Shown: positions 1-8,276, numbered from the stretch's first letter. The stretch: 64,000 nt of DNA from Microbacterium wangchenii (GCF_004564355.1 NZ_CP038266.1:3658001-3722000); one strand, 5' to 3'. A program made the numbers and translations. Notes: generated by a model from the letters alone, not told the origin.

Positions 1-1214
1 AGTGCGGCGATGTAGGCGGGTTTTCCGACGACGACGGTGCGCCCGGCGATCCGTGCCGTCACGCCGTTGGTGGCGACCTCGCTCGCCTCCTCGGCGGGGA
101 GCATCTCCAGCCCCCGGGCGCGGGCGGCGCGGCGGATCCCGTCGGCGAGCACGTGCGCCGAATACTGCTCGGCGGATGCGGCCAGCCGCAGCAGCTCGTC
201 GGCGTCGAACCCCGCCGCCGGGCGCACCTCCACCAGATCGGGGCGCCCCTGCGTGAGCGTCCCGGTCTTGTCGAAGCACGCCGACCGCACGCGCGCGAGC
301 GACTCCAGCACGACGCCGCCCTTCATGATGACGCCGGCCTTCGCCGCCCGCGACAGCCCGCCCAGGAACGCGACGGGCGCGGCGATCAGCAGCGGGCACG
401 GAGTGGCCAGCACGAGCACCTCCGCGAATCGCGTCGGATCCCCCGACAGCGCCCACGCCGTGCCGGCGAGGACGAGGGAGACGGCGGTGAAGGGCACCGC
501 GAACCGATCCGCCAGTCGCACGACGGGAGCGCGGGAGCCCTGCGCCTCCCGCACGAGCGCCACGATCTGCTGGTACTGGCTGTCGGCGCTGCGCCGGATC
601 GCCCGCATCCGCACGGCGCGCGTGCCGTTGACAGCACCAGAGAGCACCTCGCCGCCCGCCGTTCGCGTCACGGGCATGCTCTCCCCCGTGAGCGAGGACT
701 CGTCGAAGGAGGCGACGTCGCTGAGGAGCACGCCGTCCACCGGCACGACCTCGGCGGGGCGCACGAGCAGCACGTCGCCGGGAACGACGTCGTCCACTGC
801 GACGTCCTGCAGTTCGTCGACATCGGGCGCGTGCGGGTGCGCCACGACGTGCGCGACGCGCGGCGAACGGTCCAGCAGCGCGGTGAGGTCGCGCTGCGCC
901 CGCCGCCCGGCGAAGTCCTCGAGGGCCTCGCCGCCGGAGAGCATGAGCACGATGATGAGCGAGGCGATGTACTCCCCCACCGCGAGCGTGGCGACCATCG
1001 CGACCACTGCGAGCACGTCCAAGCCGACGTGGCCGCGGAGCACATCGCGCACCATCCCGACCAGCGTCCACACGACGAACACCGCGACGTACGCCGTGGC
1101 GACCCACCGCCCCACGCCCGCCGCATCCACCGCGTGCAGCACGAGCACGGCGACCAGGACGAGCACCGTGAGCGCGATCGCCGGATACCGCCACCCCACC
1201 CCGCGCACCGTCAT
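1..1214 (-). CDS. Heavy-metal translocating P1B-type ATPase (partial, C-terminus outside window)
   Basis: This gene reads leftward from ATG at 1214 and runs off the left edge, leaving about 404 residues. The actuator-domain TGES is at residues 176-179, the metal-site TPCPL at 271-275 in a membrane helix, and the phosphorylation motif DKTGTLT at 315-321. These mark a CPx metal-exporting ATPase of the inner membrane, which moves Cd, Zn or a similar soft metal by ATP hydrolysis. There is no N-terminal HMA metal-binding domain: the protein starts almost directly with hydrophobic helices. Where the family usually has a His-Pro pair in the nucleotide domain, this protein reads SAHVLADGI (residues 352-360), so His is followed by Val. 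Metal specificity cannot be decided. The opposite-strand open frames here are GC-driven shadows. Confidence 0.9.
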   Translation of the reverse strand, partial: MTVRGVGWRYPAIALTVLVLVAVLVLHAVDAAGVGRWVATAYVAVFVVWTLVGMVRDVLRGHVGLDVLAVVAMVATLAVGEYIASLIIVLMLSGGEALEDFAGRRAQRDLTALLDRSPRVAHVVAHPHAPDVDELQDVAVDDVVPGDVLLVRPAEVVPVDGVLLSDVASFDESSLTGESMPVTRTAGGEVLSGAVNGTRAVRMRAIRRSADSQYQQIVALVREAQGSRAPVVRLADRFAVPFTAVSLVLAGTAWALSGDPTRFAEVLVLATPCPLLIAAPVAFLGGLSRAAKAGVIMKGGVVLESLARVRSACFDKTGTLTQGRPDLVEVRPAAGFDADELLRLAASAEQYSAHVLADGIRRAARARGLEMLPAEEASEVATNGVTARIAGRTVVVGKPAYIAA

Positions 1215-1316
1215 GCCCCTACCTTGCCCCTCGGACGCGCACCTCACCAGGGTTCCCGGCCCGGGTTCACCGCGCGGGCTCACGGCGCTCCCAGGCGCGG
1301 CGCCTACCGTCGGAGC

Positions 1317-1823
1317 ATGACGAGGCGCTCCCGGGCGATCTGGGCCCTTCTCCCCGCGGCGGCGGTGCTGACGGCGTGCGCCGGGCCGCCGGTCGCACCG
1401 GATGCCGGCTCACCCACGCCCTCGCTCACGGTGTCGGCCCCGGCATCCCCCACCGGCCTGCCCGCCGACGCGAAGGAGATCGCCGCGTGGGCGGCGATCG
1501 CCCTCCCGGAAGACCGCCCCGGCGGCGCCGGGTGGAGCGCTCAGGGCTCGGGGCGGATCGGCCCCGACGGAGCCGGCATCGACCTGGGCGATGTCACCGG
1601 CCGGACCGAGGCCGTGATCGCGTGCCAGAGCGCCGACGGGTCACCCGTGAGCGTGCAGGCCGGCGGCGAGGCCGTGGAGGTGCCGTGCACGCCGGCGGGA
1701 GGCGCGCCGGTGGCCGCGACGGCGGTGGTCGTCGACGCGCCCGCGACGGAGTGGGAGGTGTCTGCGACGGCGGATGCGGTCTTCGCCTACGCGATCCGCC
1801 CGTTCACCGAGCCCGGCAGCTGA
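1317..1823 (+). CDS. Putative lipoprotein of unknown function
   Basis: The product is 168 aa. A short basic N-terminus and hydrophobic stretch lead to a lipobox LTAC near residue 20 (LLPAAAVLTAC), so it should be lipidated at that Cys and anchored on the outer face of the membrane. A Pro/Ser/Thr-rich linker follows, then a compact domain with two further Cys. The ATG at 1317 was chosen over longer upstream frames because the lipoprotein signal starts there and a TACCGT hexamer lies 6 nt before it, which fits a leaderless transcript. Its 3' end overlaps the 3' end of the convergent methyltransferase gene by 37 bp. I do not recognise the family. Confidence 0.75.
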   Translation: MTRRSRAIWALLPAAAVLTACAGPPVAPDAGSPTPSLTVSAPASPTGLPADAKEIAAWAAIALPEDRPGGAGWSAQGSGRIGPDGAGIDLGDVTGRTEAVIACQSADGSPVSVQAGGEAVEVPCTPAGGAPVAATAVVVDAPATEWEVSATADAVFAYAIRPFTEPGS

Positions 1824-2464
1824 GCCCACCGCCGGCACCACTCGTACATCACCACGGCCGCGGCGGCCGAGGCGTTGAGCGACCGGGTCGACCCGTACTG
1901 GGTGATCTCGACCACGCCGGATGCGGCGGCCACCGCCTCCGGCGACAGACCAGGACCCTCCTGGCCGAACAGCAGCACGCACGCGCGCGGGAGGTCGGCG
2001 CGGTCCACGGGCACCGCCCCCTCGACGTTGTCGACCGCGACGATCGGCAGCCCCGCGGCATCCGCCCATGCCCGGAACGCCGCGACGTCCTCGTGATGGC
2101 GCACGTGCTGGTAGCGGTCGGTGACCATCGCGCCGCGGCGGTTCCACCGGCGCCGGCCGATGATGTGCACCTCGGCGGCGAGGAAGGCGTTGGCGCTGCG
2201 CACGATCGAGCCGATGTTCAGGTCGTGCTGCCAGTTCTCGATCGCGACGTGGAACGGATGCCGCCGCGCATCCAGGTCGGCCACGATGGCGTCCATCCGC
2301 CAGTAGCGGTACTCGTCCACGACATTGCGCCGGTCACCGTGCGCGAGGAGCTCGGGGTCGTAGCGCTCGTCCTCCGGCCACGCGCCGGGTCCGCCCGGCC
2401 ACGGGCCCACTCCGTACGGCAGGGCATCCTCGGCAGCGCCACCGGCGTCGGAGTCCTCGGTCAC
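1787..2464 (-). CDS. TrmH/SpoU-family RNA 2'-O-methyltransferase
   Basis: The product is 225 aa. The three SPOUT-class motifs are visible: NIGSIVR (residues 83-89), GQEGPGLS (167-174) and SLNAS (195-199). These make the knotted SAM-binding site that methylates a ribose 2'-OH in tRNA or rRNA, and the exact RNA position cannot be told from sequence. The N-terminal 70 residues are an actinobacterial-type extension. The GTG at 2464 is preceded by TAGCGT and exactly 6 nt, so translation is probably leaderless; the GGAGGT directly abutting the start is too close to be a normal ribosome site. The gene converges on the lipoprotein gene with a 37-bp overlap. Confidence 0.87.
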   Translation of the reverse strand: MTEDSDAGGAAEDALPYGVGPWPGGPGAWPEDERYDPELLAHGDRRNVVDEYRYWRMDAIVADLDARRHPFHVAIENWQHDLNIGSIVRSANAFLAAEVHIIGRRRWNRRGAMVTDRYQHVRHHEDVAAFRAWADAAGLPIVAVDNVEGAVPVDRADLPRACVLLFGQEGPGLSPEAVAAASGVVEITQYGSTRSLNASAAAAVVMYEWCRRWAQLPGSVNGRIA

Positions 2465-2530
2465 ACCTCCACGCTATCCCGCCGGACGGGGCGGATACCG
2501 GCGGACGGGCGGTGCCGGTTAGCCTGGATC

Positions 2531-3166
2531 GTGGCCTCTCCCGCCGTCGACGACTATCTCAAGACGATCTACCACCACACCGAGTGGCAGGATCAGCGGA
2601 TCACGCCGTCGCAACTGGCGAGCGTCCTGGGGCTGGCGCCGTCGAGCGTCACCGAGATGGTCCAGAAGCTCGCCGCGCAGGGGCTGGTGACCCACCGGCC
2701 GTACGGCCCGGTGTCGCTCACGCCCGCGGGCGAGCGCCGAGCCGCGGCCGTCATCCGGCGTCATCGCCTCATCGAGACATGGCTCGTGCACGAGTTCGGC
2801 TACGGCTGGGACGAGGTGCACGACGAGGCGGAGGTGCTCGAGCACGCGCTCAGCGACCGGCTCCTGGCCGGCATCGACGCACGGCTGGGGCACCCGCGGT
2901 TCGATCCGCACGGCGACGCGATCCCGGATGCGACGGGCACGGTGCACCGCGAGCCGTTCGTCCTGCTGGCCCACGCGGCCCCAGGGCACACCGGGCGCGT
3001 GCTGCGGGTGAACGACCGCGATCCGCAGCTGCTGCGCGCGCTCCTGGACGCCGGAGTCGACGTCGGTCACACGCTCGAAGTGGGCCCGCCGGGCACCGCA
3101 CGCGTGGACGGGACCCCCGTCACGCTCCCGGCCGGCGCGGCATCCGCCGTCTGGCTGACGGCGTAG
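2531..3166 (+). CDS. DtxR/MntR-family metal-dependent transcriptional regulator
   Basis: The product is 211 aa. A winged helix-turn-helix occupies about residues 8-65, with a recognition helix around SSVTEMVQKL. The metal-binding and dimerisation segment follows (RRHRLIE at 76-82, EVHDEAEVLEH at 95-105), and an SH3-like FeoA-type domain closes the protein (about 135-211). Proteins of this family sense Mn or Fe and repress metal uptake. The GTG start has TAGCCT 5 nt upstream, suggesting a leaderless mRNA. The gene stands alone, and its last 47 bp overlap the 3' end of the convergent SDR gene. Whether it is Fe-type (DtxR) or Mn-type (MntR) is not settled. Confidence 0.88.
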   Translation: MASPAVDDYLKTIYHHTEWQDQRITPSQLASVLGLAPSSVTEMVQKLAAQGLVTHRPYGPVSLTPAGERRAAAVIRRHRLIETWLVHEFGYGWDEVHDEAEVLEHALSDRLLAGIDARLGHPRFDPHGDAIPDATGTVHREPFVLLAHAAPGHTGRVLRVNDRDPQLLRALLDAGVDVGHTLEVGPPGTARVDGTPVTLPAGAASAVWLTA

Positions 3167-4106
3167 CCGCACGCGCGGCCTTCTCGAACGGCCACCGCAC
3201 CCCCATCGCGTCCTCGCACGTGCGCCACAGGCGTGCGACGACCTCCGGATCGCGCGTGAGTGCCGCGGCGACGGCCTTGCGCGGCTCCCCTCGCACGATG
3301 AAGCGCGGCCCCCACAGCTCTCCGCCCTCGACCTGCGGGTCCACGAGCGCGCGGACGAGCGACGCCGCCCCGTCGTCCTTGGACTGACTGATCGGCGCCT
3401 GCAGGTTGTCGACGAACCGGGTGCTGCGCGAAGGCTCGTTGATGCCGCGGATGCCGGGGGTGCGGCCGCTCGTGGAGTAGCCGGGGTGCGCCACGACGCT
3501 CGTGACGGGCACGCCGGCCTCGCGCAGGCGGCGGTCGGCCTCGAGCCCCAGCGCCGTGGTGGCGACCTTGGACTGCACGTACGCGCGCCAGGGCGTGTAG
3601 CCGGACACCAGCTGCGGATCGAGGGGGTCGTACCGCCACAGCGAGGTGGCGACGCTCCCCACCCACACCATGCGTCCCTGCGCGCTCGCCAGCGGCTGCA
3701 GCAGCTCACCGGCGAGGGCGAAGTGGCCGAGGACGTTGGTGGCGAAGACGAGCTCGTTGCCGTCCACCGTCTCGCGCGTGCGCGGCGGATGCACGACCCC
3801 GGCGTTCAGGAGGAGGCCGTCCAGGCGTCCGCGGGCCCGCACGGTGGCCGCTGCGGCCCGCACCGAGCCGAGCTTGCTGGTGTCCATCAGCAGCGTCTCC
3901 ATCGAAGCGTGCGGAACCCGCCCGAGGAGCGTCGCCCTGGCGAGGGCGAGCTTGTTCGGGTTGCGGCCGGTGGCGATGACGTGGGCTCCCGCGCGCAGAA
4001 GGTGCTCCGCGGAGAAGAAGCCGAGCCCGGCCGTCGTGCCGGTGACGAGGTAGGTGCGGCCGGAGAGGTCGGGAAGGTTCCGCAGGTCCCACACCGCGCG
4101 CGTCAT
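3120..4106 (-). CDS. SDR-family NAD(P)-dependent oxidoreductase
   Basis: The product is 328 aa, a classical short-chain dehydrogenase with an extended C-terminus. The nucleotide-binding motif TGTTAGLG is at residues 22-29, NAG at 101-103, and the catalytic YxxxK at Tyr176-Lys180 (YVQSK). It is probably cytosolic. The substrate is unknown; the overall form resembles the retinol-dehydrogenase/WWOX-like group of SDRs. TAGCGT stands 6 nt before the ATG, suggesting a leaderless transcript. A long perfect palindrome at 4144-4169 lies between this gene and the divergent small membrane-protein gene and could control either. The 3' end overlaps the dtxR-like gene by 47 bp. Confidence 0.88.
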   Translation of the reverse strand: MTRAVWDLRNLPDLSGRTYLVTGTTAGLGFFSAEHLLRAGAHVIATGRNPNKLALARATLLGRVPHASMETLLMDTSKLGSVRAAAATVRARGRLDGLLLNAGVVHPPRTRETVDGNELVFATNVLGHFALAGELLQPLASAQGRMVWVGSVATSLWRYDPLDPQLVSGYTPWRAYVQSKVATTALGLEADRRLREAGVPVTSVVAHPGYSTSGRTPGIRGINEPSRSTRFVDNLQAPISQSKDDGAASLVRALVDPQVEGGELWGPRFIVRGEPRKAVAAALTRDPEVVARLWRTCEDAMGVRWPFEKAARAATPSARRRMPRRPGA

Positions 4107-4143
4107 CCCCCTACGCTACCCCCGGCAGGCGTGCCTCCGACAT

Positions 4144-4169
4144 GTCTTATGCCGATTCCGGCATAAGAC
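4144..4169. promoter_or_regulatory. Perfect 11-bp inverted repeat in divergent promoter region
   Basis: GTCTTATGCCG is followed by the 4-nt spacer ATTC and its exact reverse complement. It sits in the 78-bp gap between two divergent genes, about 38 bp from the SDR start and 16 bp from the next gene's start. It has no T-run, so an operator for a dimeric regulator (TetR- or IclR-like) is more likely than a terminator. The regulator is not identified. Confidence 0.6.
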
Positions 4170-4184
4170 TGGTAGGAAGGACCG

Positions 4185-4502
4185 GTGAGCACACCTCCCC
4201 CCGATCCGCGGCCTTCGCGCAGAGGCCGGATCATCACGTCGGTGCTGTCCGCGGTGGTCCTCGTCGGGTTCGCCGTCTTCCTCGGCCAGGCGTATGTTCC
4301 GCTGCCCGGCGTCTCGGATTGCACGGTCACCGACATCATCGAGGAGGACGGGCGTCGCGGGAACCAGATCACGCTGTACGTGACGTCCTGCGGCGACTAC
4401 TACTCCGATGAGGGCGACGGGATCGAGGTGGGCGAGACCTACGATTTCGCCCTCCGCGGCCTGCTCAAGCCGAACATCGCCGAGTGGACGCCCGCGTCCT
4501 GA
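4185..4502 (+). CDS. Small membrane-anchored protein, function unknown
   Basis: The product is 105 aa. A short basic cytosolic N-terminus (about 15 residues) is followed by one transmembrane helix (about 16-38) and an acidic extracytoplasmic domain with two Cys (VSDCTV and TSCGDYY) that could form a disulfide. The GTG start is preceded by GGAAGG at a normal distance. It is divergent from the SDR gene, with the palindrome 4144-4169 between them. I do not recognise the family. Confidence 0.65.
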   Translation: MSTPPPDPRPSRRGRIITSVLSAVVLVGFAVFLGQAYVPLPGVSDCTVTDIIEEDGRRGNQITLYVTSCGDYYSDEGDGIEVGETYDFALRGLLKPNIAEWTPAS

Positions 4503-4542
4503 GACAGCATCCCGCCGCCGATGCCGGGCATAGGGTGGGGCC

Positions 4543-5367
4543 ATGCGCACGCGTGCGGACATCGAGTGCTGGCTGACCGACATGGACGGCGTCCTGGTCC
4601 ACGAGAGCACGCCCATCCCCGGTGCCGCCGAGCTGCTGGAGCAGTGGCGCGATGACGGCACCCCGTTCCTGGTGCTCACGAACAATTCGATCTTCACCCC
4701 GCGCGACCTCAGCGCGCGCCTGCGCGCATCCGGTCTCATGGTGCCCGAGGAGGCCATCTGGACCTCGGCGCTCGCGACCGCGGACTTCCTCGCATCCCAG
4801 ATGCCCGGCGGCACCGCCTTCGTGGTCGGCGAGGCGGGCCTGACCACCGCGCTGCACGAAGCCGGCTTCATCATGACCGAGAGCTCACCCGACTACGTCG
4901 TGGTCGGGGAGACCCGCAACTACTCGTTCGAGGCGATCACGAAGGCGATCCGCTTCATCCGCACCGGCTCCCGCTTCATCGCGACCAACCCCGATGCCAC
5001 CGGGCCGTCGGTGGAGGGCGTGCTGCCGGCCACCGGCGCCATCTCGGCGCTCATCACCAAGGCCACCGGCATGGAGCCGTACGTGGTGGGCAAGCCGAAC
5101 CCGATGATGTTCCGCTCGGCGCTCAACCGCATCGGCGCGCACTCGGAGAACACGGGCATGATCGGCGACCGGATGGACACCGACGTCGTCGCGGGGATCG
5201 AGGCGGGCCTGCACACCGTGCTCGTGCTCACCGGCATCAGCGACCAGGCCGTGATCGAGCGCTACCCGTTCCGCCCCGACGAGGTGCTCGACTCCGTCGC
5301 CGACCTCGTGCGGTCGGAGCCGGTCGAGTCGGAGCTGCCGGATTCGGATCCCTCGCGGGGGCTCTGA
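4543..5367 (+). CDS. HAD-IIA family hydrolase (NagD-like phosphatase)
   Basis: The product is 274 aa. The HAD nucleophile motif DMDGVL (residues 13-18) is followed by the class-IIA layout: a large cap, a conserved GKPNP segment supplying the catalytic Lys, and GDRMDTD as the final metal-binding motif. Members dephosphorylate small phosphorylated metabolites such as nucleotides, glycerol phosphate or p-nitrophenyl phosphate; the natural substrate is not deducible. TAGGGT lies 6 nt before ATG 4543, consistent with leaderless translation. Its stop codon overlaps the start of the next gene by 1 nt, so the two are co-transcribed. Confidence 0.9.
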   Translation: MRTRADIECWLTDMDGVLVHESTPIPGAAELLEQWRDDGTPFLVLTNNSIFTPRDLSARLRASGLMVPEEAIWTSALATADFLASQMPGGTAFVVGEAGLTTALHEAGFIMTESSPDYVVVGETRNYSFEAITKAIRFIRTGSRFIATNPDATGPSVEGVLPATGAISALITKATGMEPYVVGKPNPMMFRSALNRIGAHSENTGMIGDRMDTDVVAGIEAGLHTVLVLTGISDQAVIERYPFRPDEVLDSVADLVRSEPVESELPDSDPSRGL

Positions 5368-5939
5368 TGGGCGCGCTGGAGGAGGGCGAGCGGGTCGAGG
5401 CGCGCGATGCCGACGCGTGGCGCGCGTGGCTGGCGGAGAACCACGCGACCTCCAAGGGTGCCTGGCTGATCCGCCCCCGACCCGGGTCGGGTCTGGAGCT
5501 CGTCGCCTATGAGGACGCGATCCTGCACGCGCTGTGCTTCGGGTGGATCGACGGCCCGGTGCGCACGTTCGACGAGATGCGCGGGGGGCTGTGGTTCGCG
5601 CCACGGCGGCCCTCGAGCGGATGGGCGGCGACCAACAAGGCGCGGGTCGCCCGGCTGGAGGAGGCCGGACTGCTCGCCGAGGCCGGTATCCGTGCGATCG
5701 CGGTCGCTCAGGCGAACGGCTCGTGGAGCGTCCTGGACAACGCCGAGGCCCTGCGCGAGCCCGACGACCTTGCGGCGGCACTGGATGCGGCACCCGACGC
5801 GCGCGCGGCGTGGGACGCGTTCCCGCCCTCGACCCGGAAGCTCGGCATCACGAACGTCGACACGGCGCGCCGACCGGAGACGCGCGCCGCACGCATCGCG
5901 AAACTGGTGGCGGACGCCGCAGAAGGACGAAGGCCCTGA
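5367..5939 (+). CDS. YdeI/OmpD-associated family protein
   Basis: The product is 190 aa. The conserved features of the YdeI/OmpD-associated (bacteriocin-resistance-like) family are present: a central YEDAILHALCFGWIDG region and the RRPSSGWAATNKARV segment, with a helical C-terminus. The biochemical role of this family is poorly known. It is translationally coupled to the HAD phosphatase (1-nt overlap) and its own stop overlaps the start of the following 35-aa protein. No signal peptide is seen, so it is expected in the cytosol. Confidence 0.8.
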   Translation: MGALEEGERVEARDADAWRAWLAENHATSKGAWLIRPRPGSGLELVAYEDAILHALCFGWIDGPVRTFDEMRGGLWFAPRRPSSGWAATNKARVARLEEAGLLAEAGIRAIAVAQANGSWSVLDNAEALREPDDLAAALDAAPDARAAWDAFPPSTRKLGITNVDTARRPETRAARIAKLVADAAEGRRP

Positions 5940-6046
5940 TGGATGACCGCACGCTCCTCCTGCTCGTGGCGCTGGTGACGGTGTCGGGATCCCTCGTGGT
6001 CGTGATCCTGCAGTTCGTCCGCTTCCGCCGCCGCGACCGCGACTGA
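5939..6046 (+). CDS. Single-pass membrane microprotein (35 aa)
   Basis: This short frame starts with an ATG that overlaps the TGA of the YdeI-like gene by 1 nt, and encodes one hydrophobic helix (about residues 5-25) followed by a strongly basic tail (FRRRDRD). The positive-inside rule puts the tail in the cytosol. The coupling to the upstream gene and clean membrane topology suggest a real small protein, but there is no family assignment. The confidence is moderate because short high-GC frames can arise by chance. Confidence 0.5.
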   Translation: MDDRTLLLLVALVTVSGSLVVVILQFVRFRRRDRD

Positions 6047-6082
6047 CCCGCCGCGCCGCGCGTTCGCCGAAAGTGCACCGAC

Positions 6083-6139
6083 CCGGCGAGAGTGCACCGG
6101 ATCCGGTACGGATTCGCCGAGGTGATGCACTCTCGGCGG
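6083..6139. repeat. Intergenic palindrome, GAGAGTGCA type
   Basis: Arms CCGGCGAGAGTGCA (6083-6096) and TGCACTCTCGGCGG (6126-6139) pair at 12 of 14 positions around a 29-nt centre. An extra half copy (AAGTGCACCG) precedes it at 6070. The same core recurs at 55593-55660, and a diverged version lies at 59032-59090. It sits between convergent genes and might serve as a bidirectional terminator, though no T-run is present. Confidence 0.7.
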
Positions 6140-6159
6140 ACCGGGGCGAGGGCGGGCGG

Positions 6160-6738
6160 CTACTGGGGCTGGAGGCCGAGGTCGTCGAGGTCTATCGCGG
6201 CGAGCCACTGCAGGCCCTCCGCCTCGACGGCGGCCTGGGCGCCGGTCTTCCGGTCGACGATCACGGCCACCGCGACCACGTCGGCGCCTTCGCGCCGCAG
6301 CGCTTCGACGGCCTTGAGCGCCGACTGGCCCGTCGTTGAAGTGTCTTCGACGACGACGACCCGCTTGCCCGCGACATCCGCGCCCTCGATCTGGCGCCCA
6401 CGGCCGTGGTCCTTGGGCTCCTTGCGCACGACGAACGCGTCCAGGGGCCGCCCGGCGCGCACCGACTCGTGCAGGACGGCGTTGGCGATGGGGTCGGCAC
6501 CGAGCGTCAGCCCGCCCACCGCGGCGACGCCGTCGAGGTCGCGGATGAGGTCGAGCATGATGCGTCCGATCGCGGGCGCGGCGCGGTGGTCGAGCGTGAG
6601 CTTGCGCATGTCGACGTAGTACGTCGCCTTCTTGCCGCTGGAGAGCGTGAAATCGCCGTGGAAGACCGCCTCGTCCGAGATGAGCCGGATCAGGTCCTGG
6701 CGGTCGGCTTCGAGCTCGGGCGTGGAGGCGGCGGTCAT
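6160..6738 (-). CDS. pyrE: Orotate phosphoribosyltransferase
   Basis: The product is 192 aa. It converts orotate and PRPP to orotidine 5'-phosphate in de novo pyrimidine synthesis. The PRPP-binding motif VVVVEDTSTTGQS is at residues 127-139, and the Lys-rich flexible loop (RKEPKDHGRGRQIEG) at about 105-119 is typical of PyrE. The length matches the short bacterial form. TAGACT lies 7 nt upstream of the ATG, so the mRNA is probably leaderless. The gene is not in a pyr operon here; it is divergent from xth, with about 70 bp between their starts. Confidence 0.95.
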   Translation of the reverse strand: MTAASTPELEADRQDLIRLISDEAVFHGDFTLSSGKKATYYVDMRKLTLDHRAAPAIGRIMLDLIRDLDGVAAVGGLTLGADPIANAVLHESVRAGRPLDAFVVRKEPKDHGRGRQIEGADVAGKRVVVVEDTSTTGQSALKAVEALRREGADVVAVAVIVDRKTGAQAAVEAEGLQWLAAIDLDDLGLQPQ

Positions 6739-6808
6739 GCCCCCGAGTCTATTCAGCCCCCACCCGCGCCCGCGCTCGCGCGTCGGCGGCCGACCCTAGG
6801 CTGGAGGC

Positions 6809-7654
6809 ATGCGCCTGGCCACCTGGAACGTCAACTCGATCCGCGCCCGCCTGCCCCGCATCGTCGACTTCGCCGTGCGCGAGCACATCGACGTGCTGGC
6901 GATGCAGGAGATCAAGTGCAAGACCGACCAGTTCCCGTACGAGGCGTTCGAGGAGGCCGGCTACCACGTCGCCGCGCACGGGCTGAACCAGTGGAACGGC
7001 GTCGCGATCGCCAGCCGCGAACCCCTGGAGGACGTCGAGATCGGATTCCCCGGCATGCCCGGGTTCGCCAAGGGGCACGACGGTCCGGATGCCCCGCAGG
7101 AGGCACGCGCGATCGGGGCGACCGTCGGCGGGGTCAAGGTGTGGAGCCTGTACGTGCCGAACGGCCGCGCGCTGGGCGATCCGCACTACTACTACAAGCT
7201 GGAGTGGCTGAGCGCGCTGCAGGAGTACACCTCGGAGACGCTCTCGCGCACTCCCGACCTCGCCTTCGCGCTGACGGGCGACTTCAACATCGCCCCCACC
7301 GACGCCGACAACGGCGTGCCCCAGATGGTGCAGGGCTTCTCGACCCACATCTCACCCCCGGAGCGGGAGGCTTTCGCCGCGCTCGAGGCCGCCGGCGTCG
7401 CCGACGTCGTCCGGCCGCTCATCCCGACCGGCTACACGTACTGGGACTACAAGCAGCTGCGCTTCCCCCGCAACGAAGGCCTCCGCATCGACTTCATCCT
7501 CGGATCGCACGCGTTCGCACAGGCCGTCACCGGCGCCCAGATCCACCGCAACGAGCGCAAGGGCGAAGTGCCCAGCGACCACGTGCCCGTCGTCGTGGAC
7601 CTCGACCTCACGGGCCCGGAGGCGGACGAAGACCGCCCAATGATCTTCGGCTGA
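6809..7654 (+). CDS. xth: Exodeoxyribonuclease III (AP endonuclease)
   Basis: The product is 281 aa, an exonuclease-endonuclease-phosphatase fold enzyme that cleaves DNA 5' to abasic sites and degrades 3' ends during base-excision repair. Visible motifs include WNVNSIRAR near the N-terminus, MQEIKC with the metal-binding Glu, GDFNIAP with the catalytic Asp and Asn, and SDHVPV with the final Asp-His pair. The ATG has TAGGCT exactly 6 nt upstream, suggesting leaderless translation. It is divergent from pyrE and ends 4 bp from the convergent RibD-like gene. Confidence 0.94.
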   Translation: MRLATWNVNSIRARLPRIVDFAVREHIDVLAMQEIKCKTDQFPYEAFEEAGYHVAAHGLNQWNGVAIASREPLEDVEIGFPGMPGFAKGHDGPDAPQEARAIGATVGGVKVWSLYVPNGRALGDPHYYYKLEWLSALQEYTSETLSRTPDLAFALTGDFNIAPTDADNGVPQMVQGFSTHISPPEREAFAALEAAGVADVVRPLIPTGYTYWDYKQLRFPRNEGLRIDFILGSHAFAQAVTGAQIHRNERKGEVPSDHVPVVVDLDLTGPEADEDRPMIFG

Positions 7655-7658
7655 CCCG

Positions 7659-8276
7659 TCAGTCGAACTGCCCGGTGGCCACCTCGGCCGACCCGGGCCC
7701 GTAGCGGAGCAGAAGCGCGCCCTGCGGTCCCGCCGCAGGCGGCTCGAGCAGGCGCAGGCCCCGCGCCGGCCCGTTCTCGGGGAACAGACGCTTGCCCGGC
7801 CCCAGGACGACCGGGTACACCCACAGGTTGAGCACGTCGAAAAGTCCCTCGGCCACGAGCGTGCGGGCGAAGTCGACGCTGCCGACCACGTGCACCTCGT
7901 CGTGGCGCTCCCGCAGCTCCGCCACCGCCGCCGGGATGTCGCGGCCGAGCAGCTGCGATCCCTGCCACGACAGATCGGGCGTGCCACGGGATGCGACGTA
8001 CTTGGGGATCGCGTTGAACTTGCGGGCGATCTGCGACCCCGGCCCCTCGTACATCGGCCAGTACGCCGCGAAGATGTCGTACGTGCGGCGCCCGAGGAGC
8101 AGCGCGTCCATGCGGCCGATGCCCGCCATCACGTCCTCGCCGACGGCGTCGTCGTCGATGGGCGCCTGCCAGCCGCCGTAGGCGAATCCGCCCTCCGGAT
8201 CCTCGTCGCGCGCGCCGGGCGCCTGCATGACCCCGTCGAGGGTGCTGAACAGATCGATGTGGATGGTCCCGGCCAT
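7659..8276 (-). CDS. Dihydrofolate reductase-fold protein (RibD C-terminal family)
   Basis: The product is 205 aa. It has the RibD_C/DHFR-like fold common in stand-alone actinobacterial reductases: an N-terminal strand IHIDLFSTLDGVMQAPG, the LLLGRRTYDIFAAYWP motif that binds NADPH, and a late VSVGSxxFARTL-like segment (VVGSVDFARTL). The ATG at 8276 is preferred over the longer frame because the family begins there and GGAGCGAG lies upstream. The substrate is unknown. The 15-bp hairpin at 8379-8414 separates it from the upstream FMN reductase gene, so it is probably transcribed on its own. Confidence 0.85.
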   Translation of the reverse strand: MAGTIHIDLFSTLDGVMQAPGARDEDPEGGFAYGGWQAPIDDDAVGEDVMAGIGRMDALLLGRRTYDIFAAYWPMYEGPGSQIARKFNAIPKYVASRGTPDLSWQGSQLLGRDIPAAVAELRERHDEVHVVGSVDFARTLVAEGLFDVLNLWVYPVVLGPGKRLFPENGPARGLRLLEPPAAGPQGALLLRYGPGSAEVATGQFD

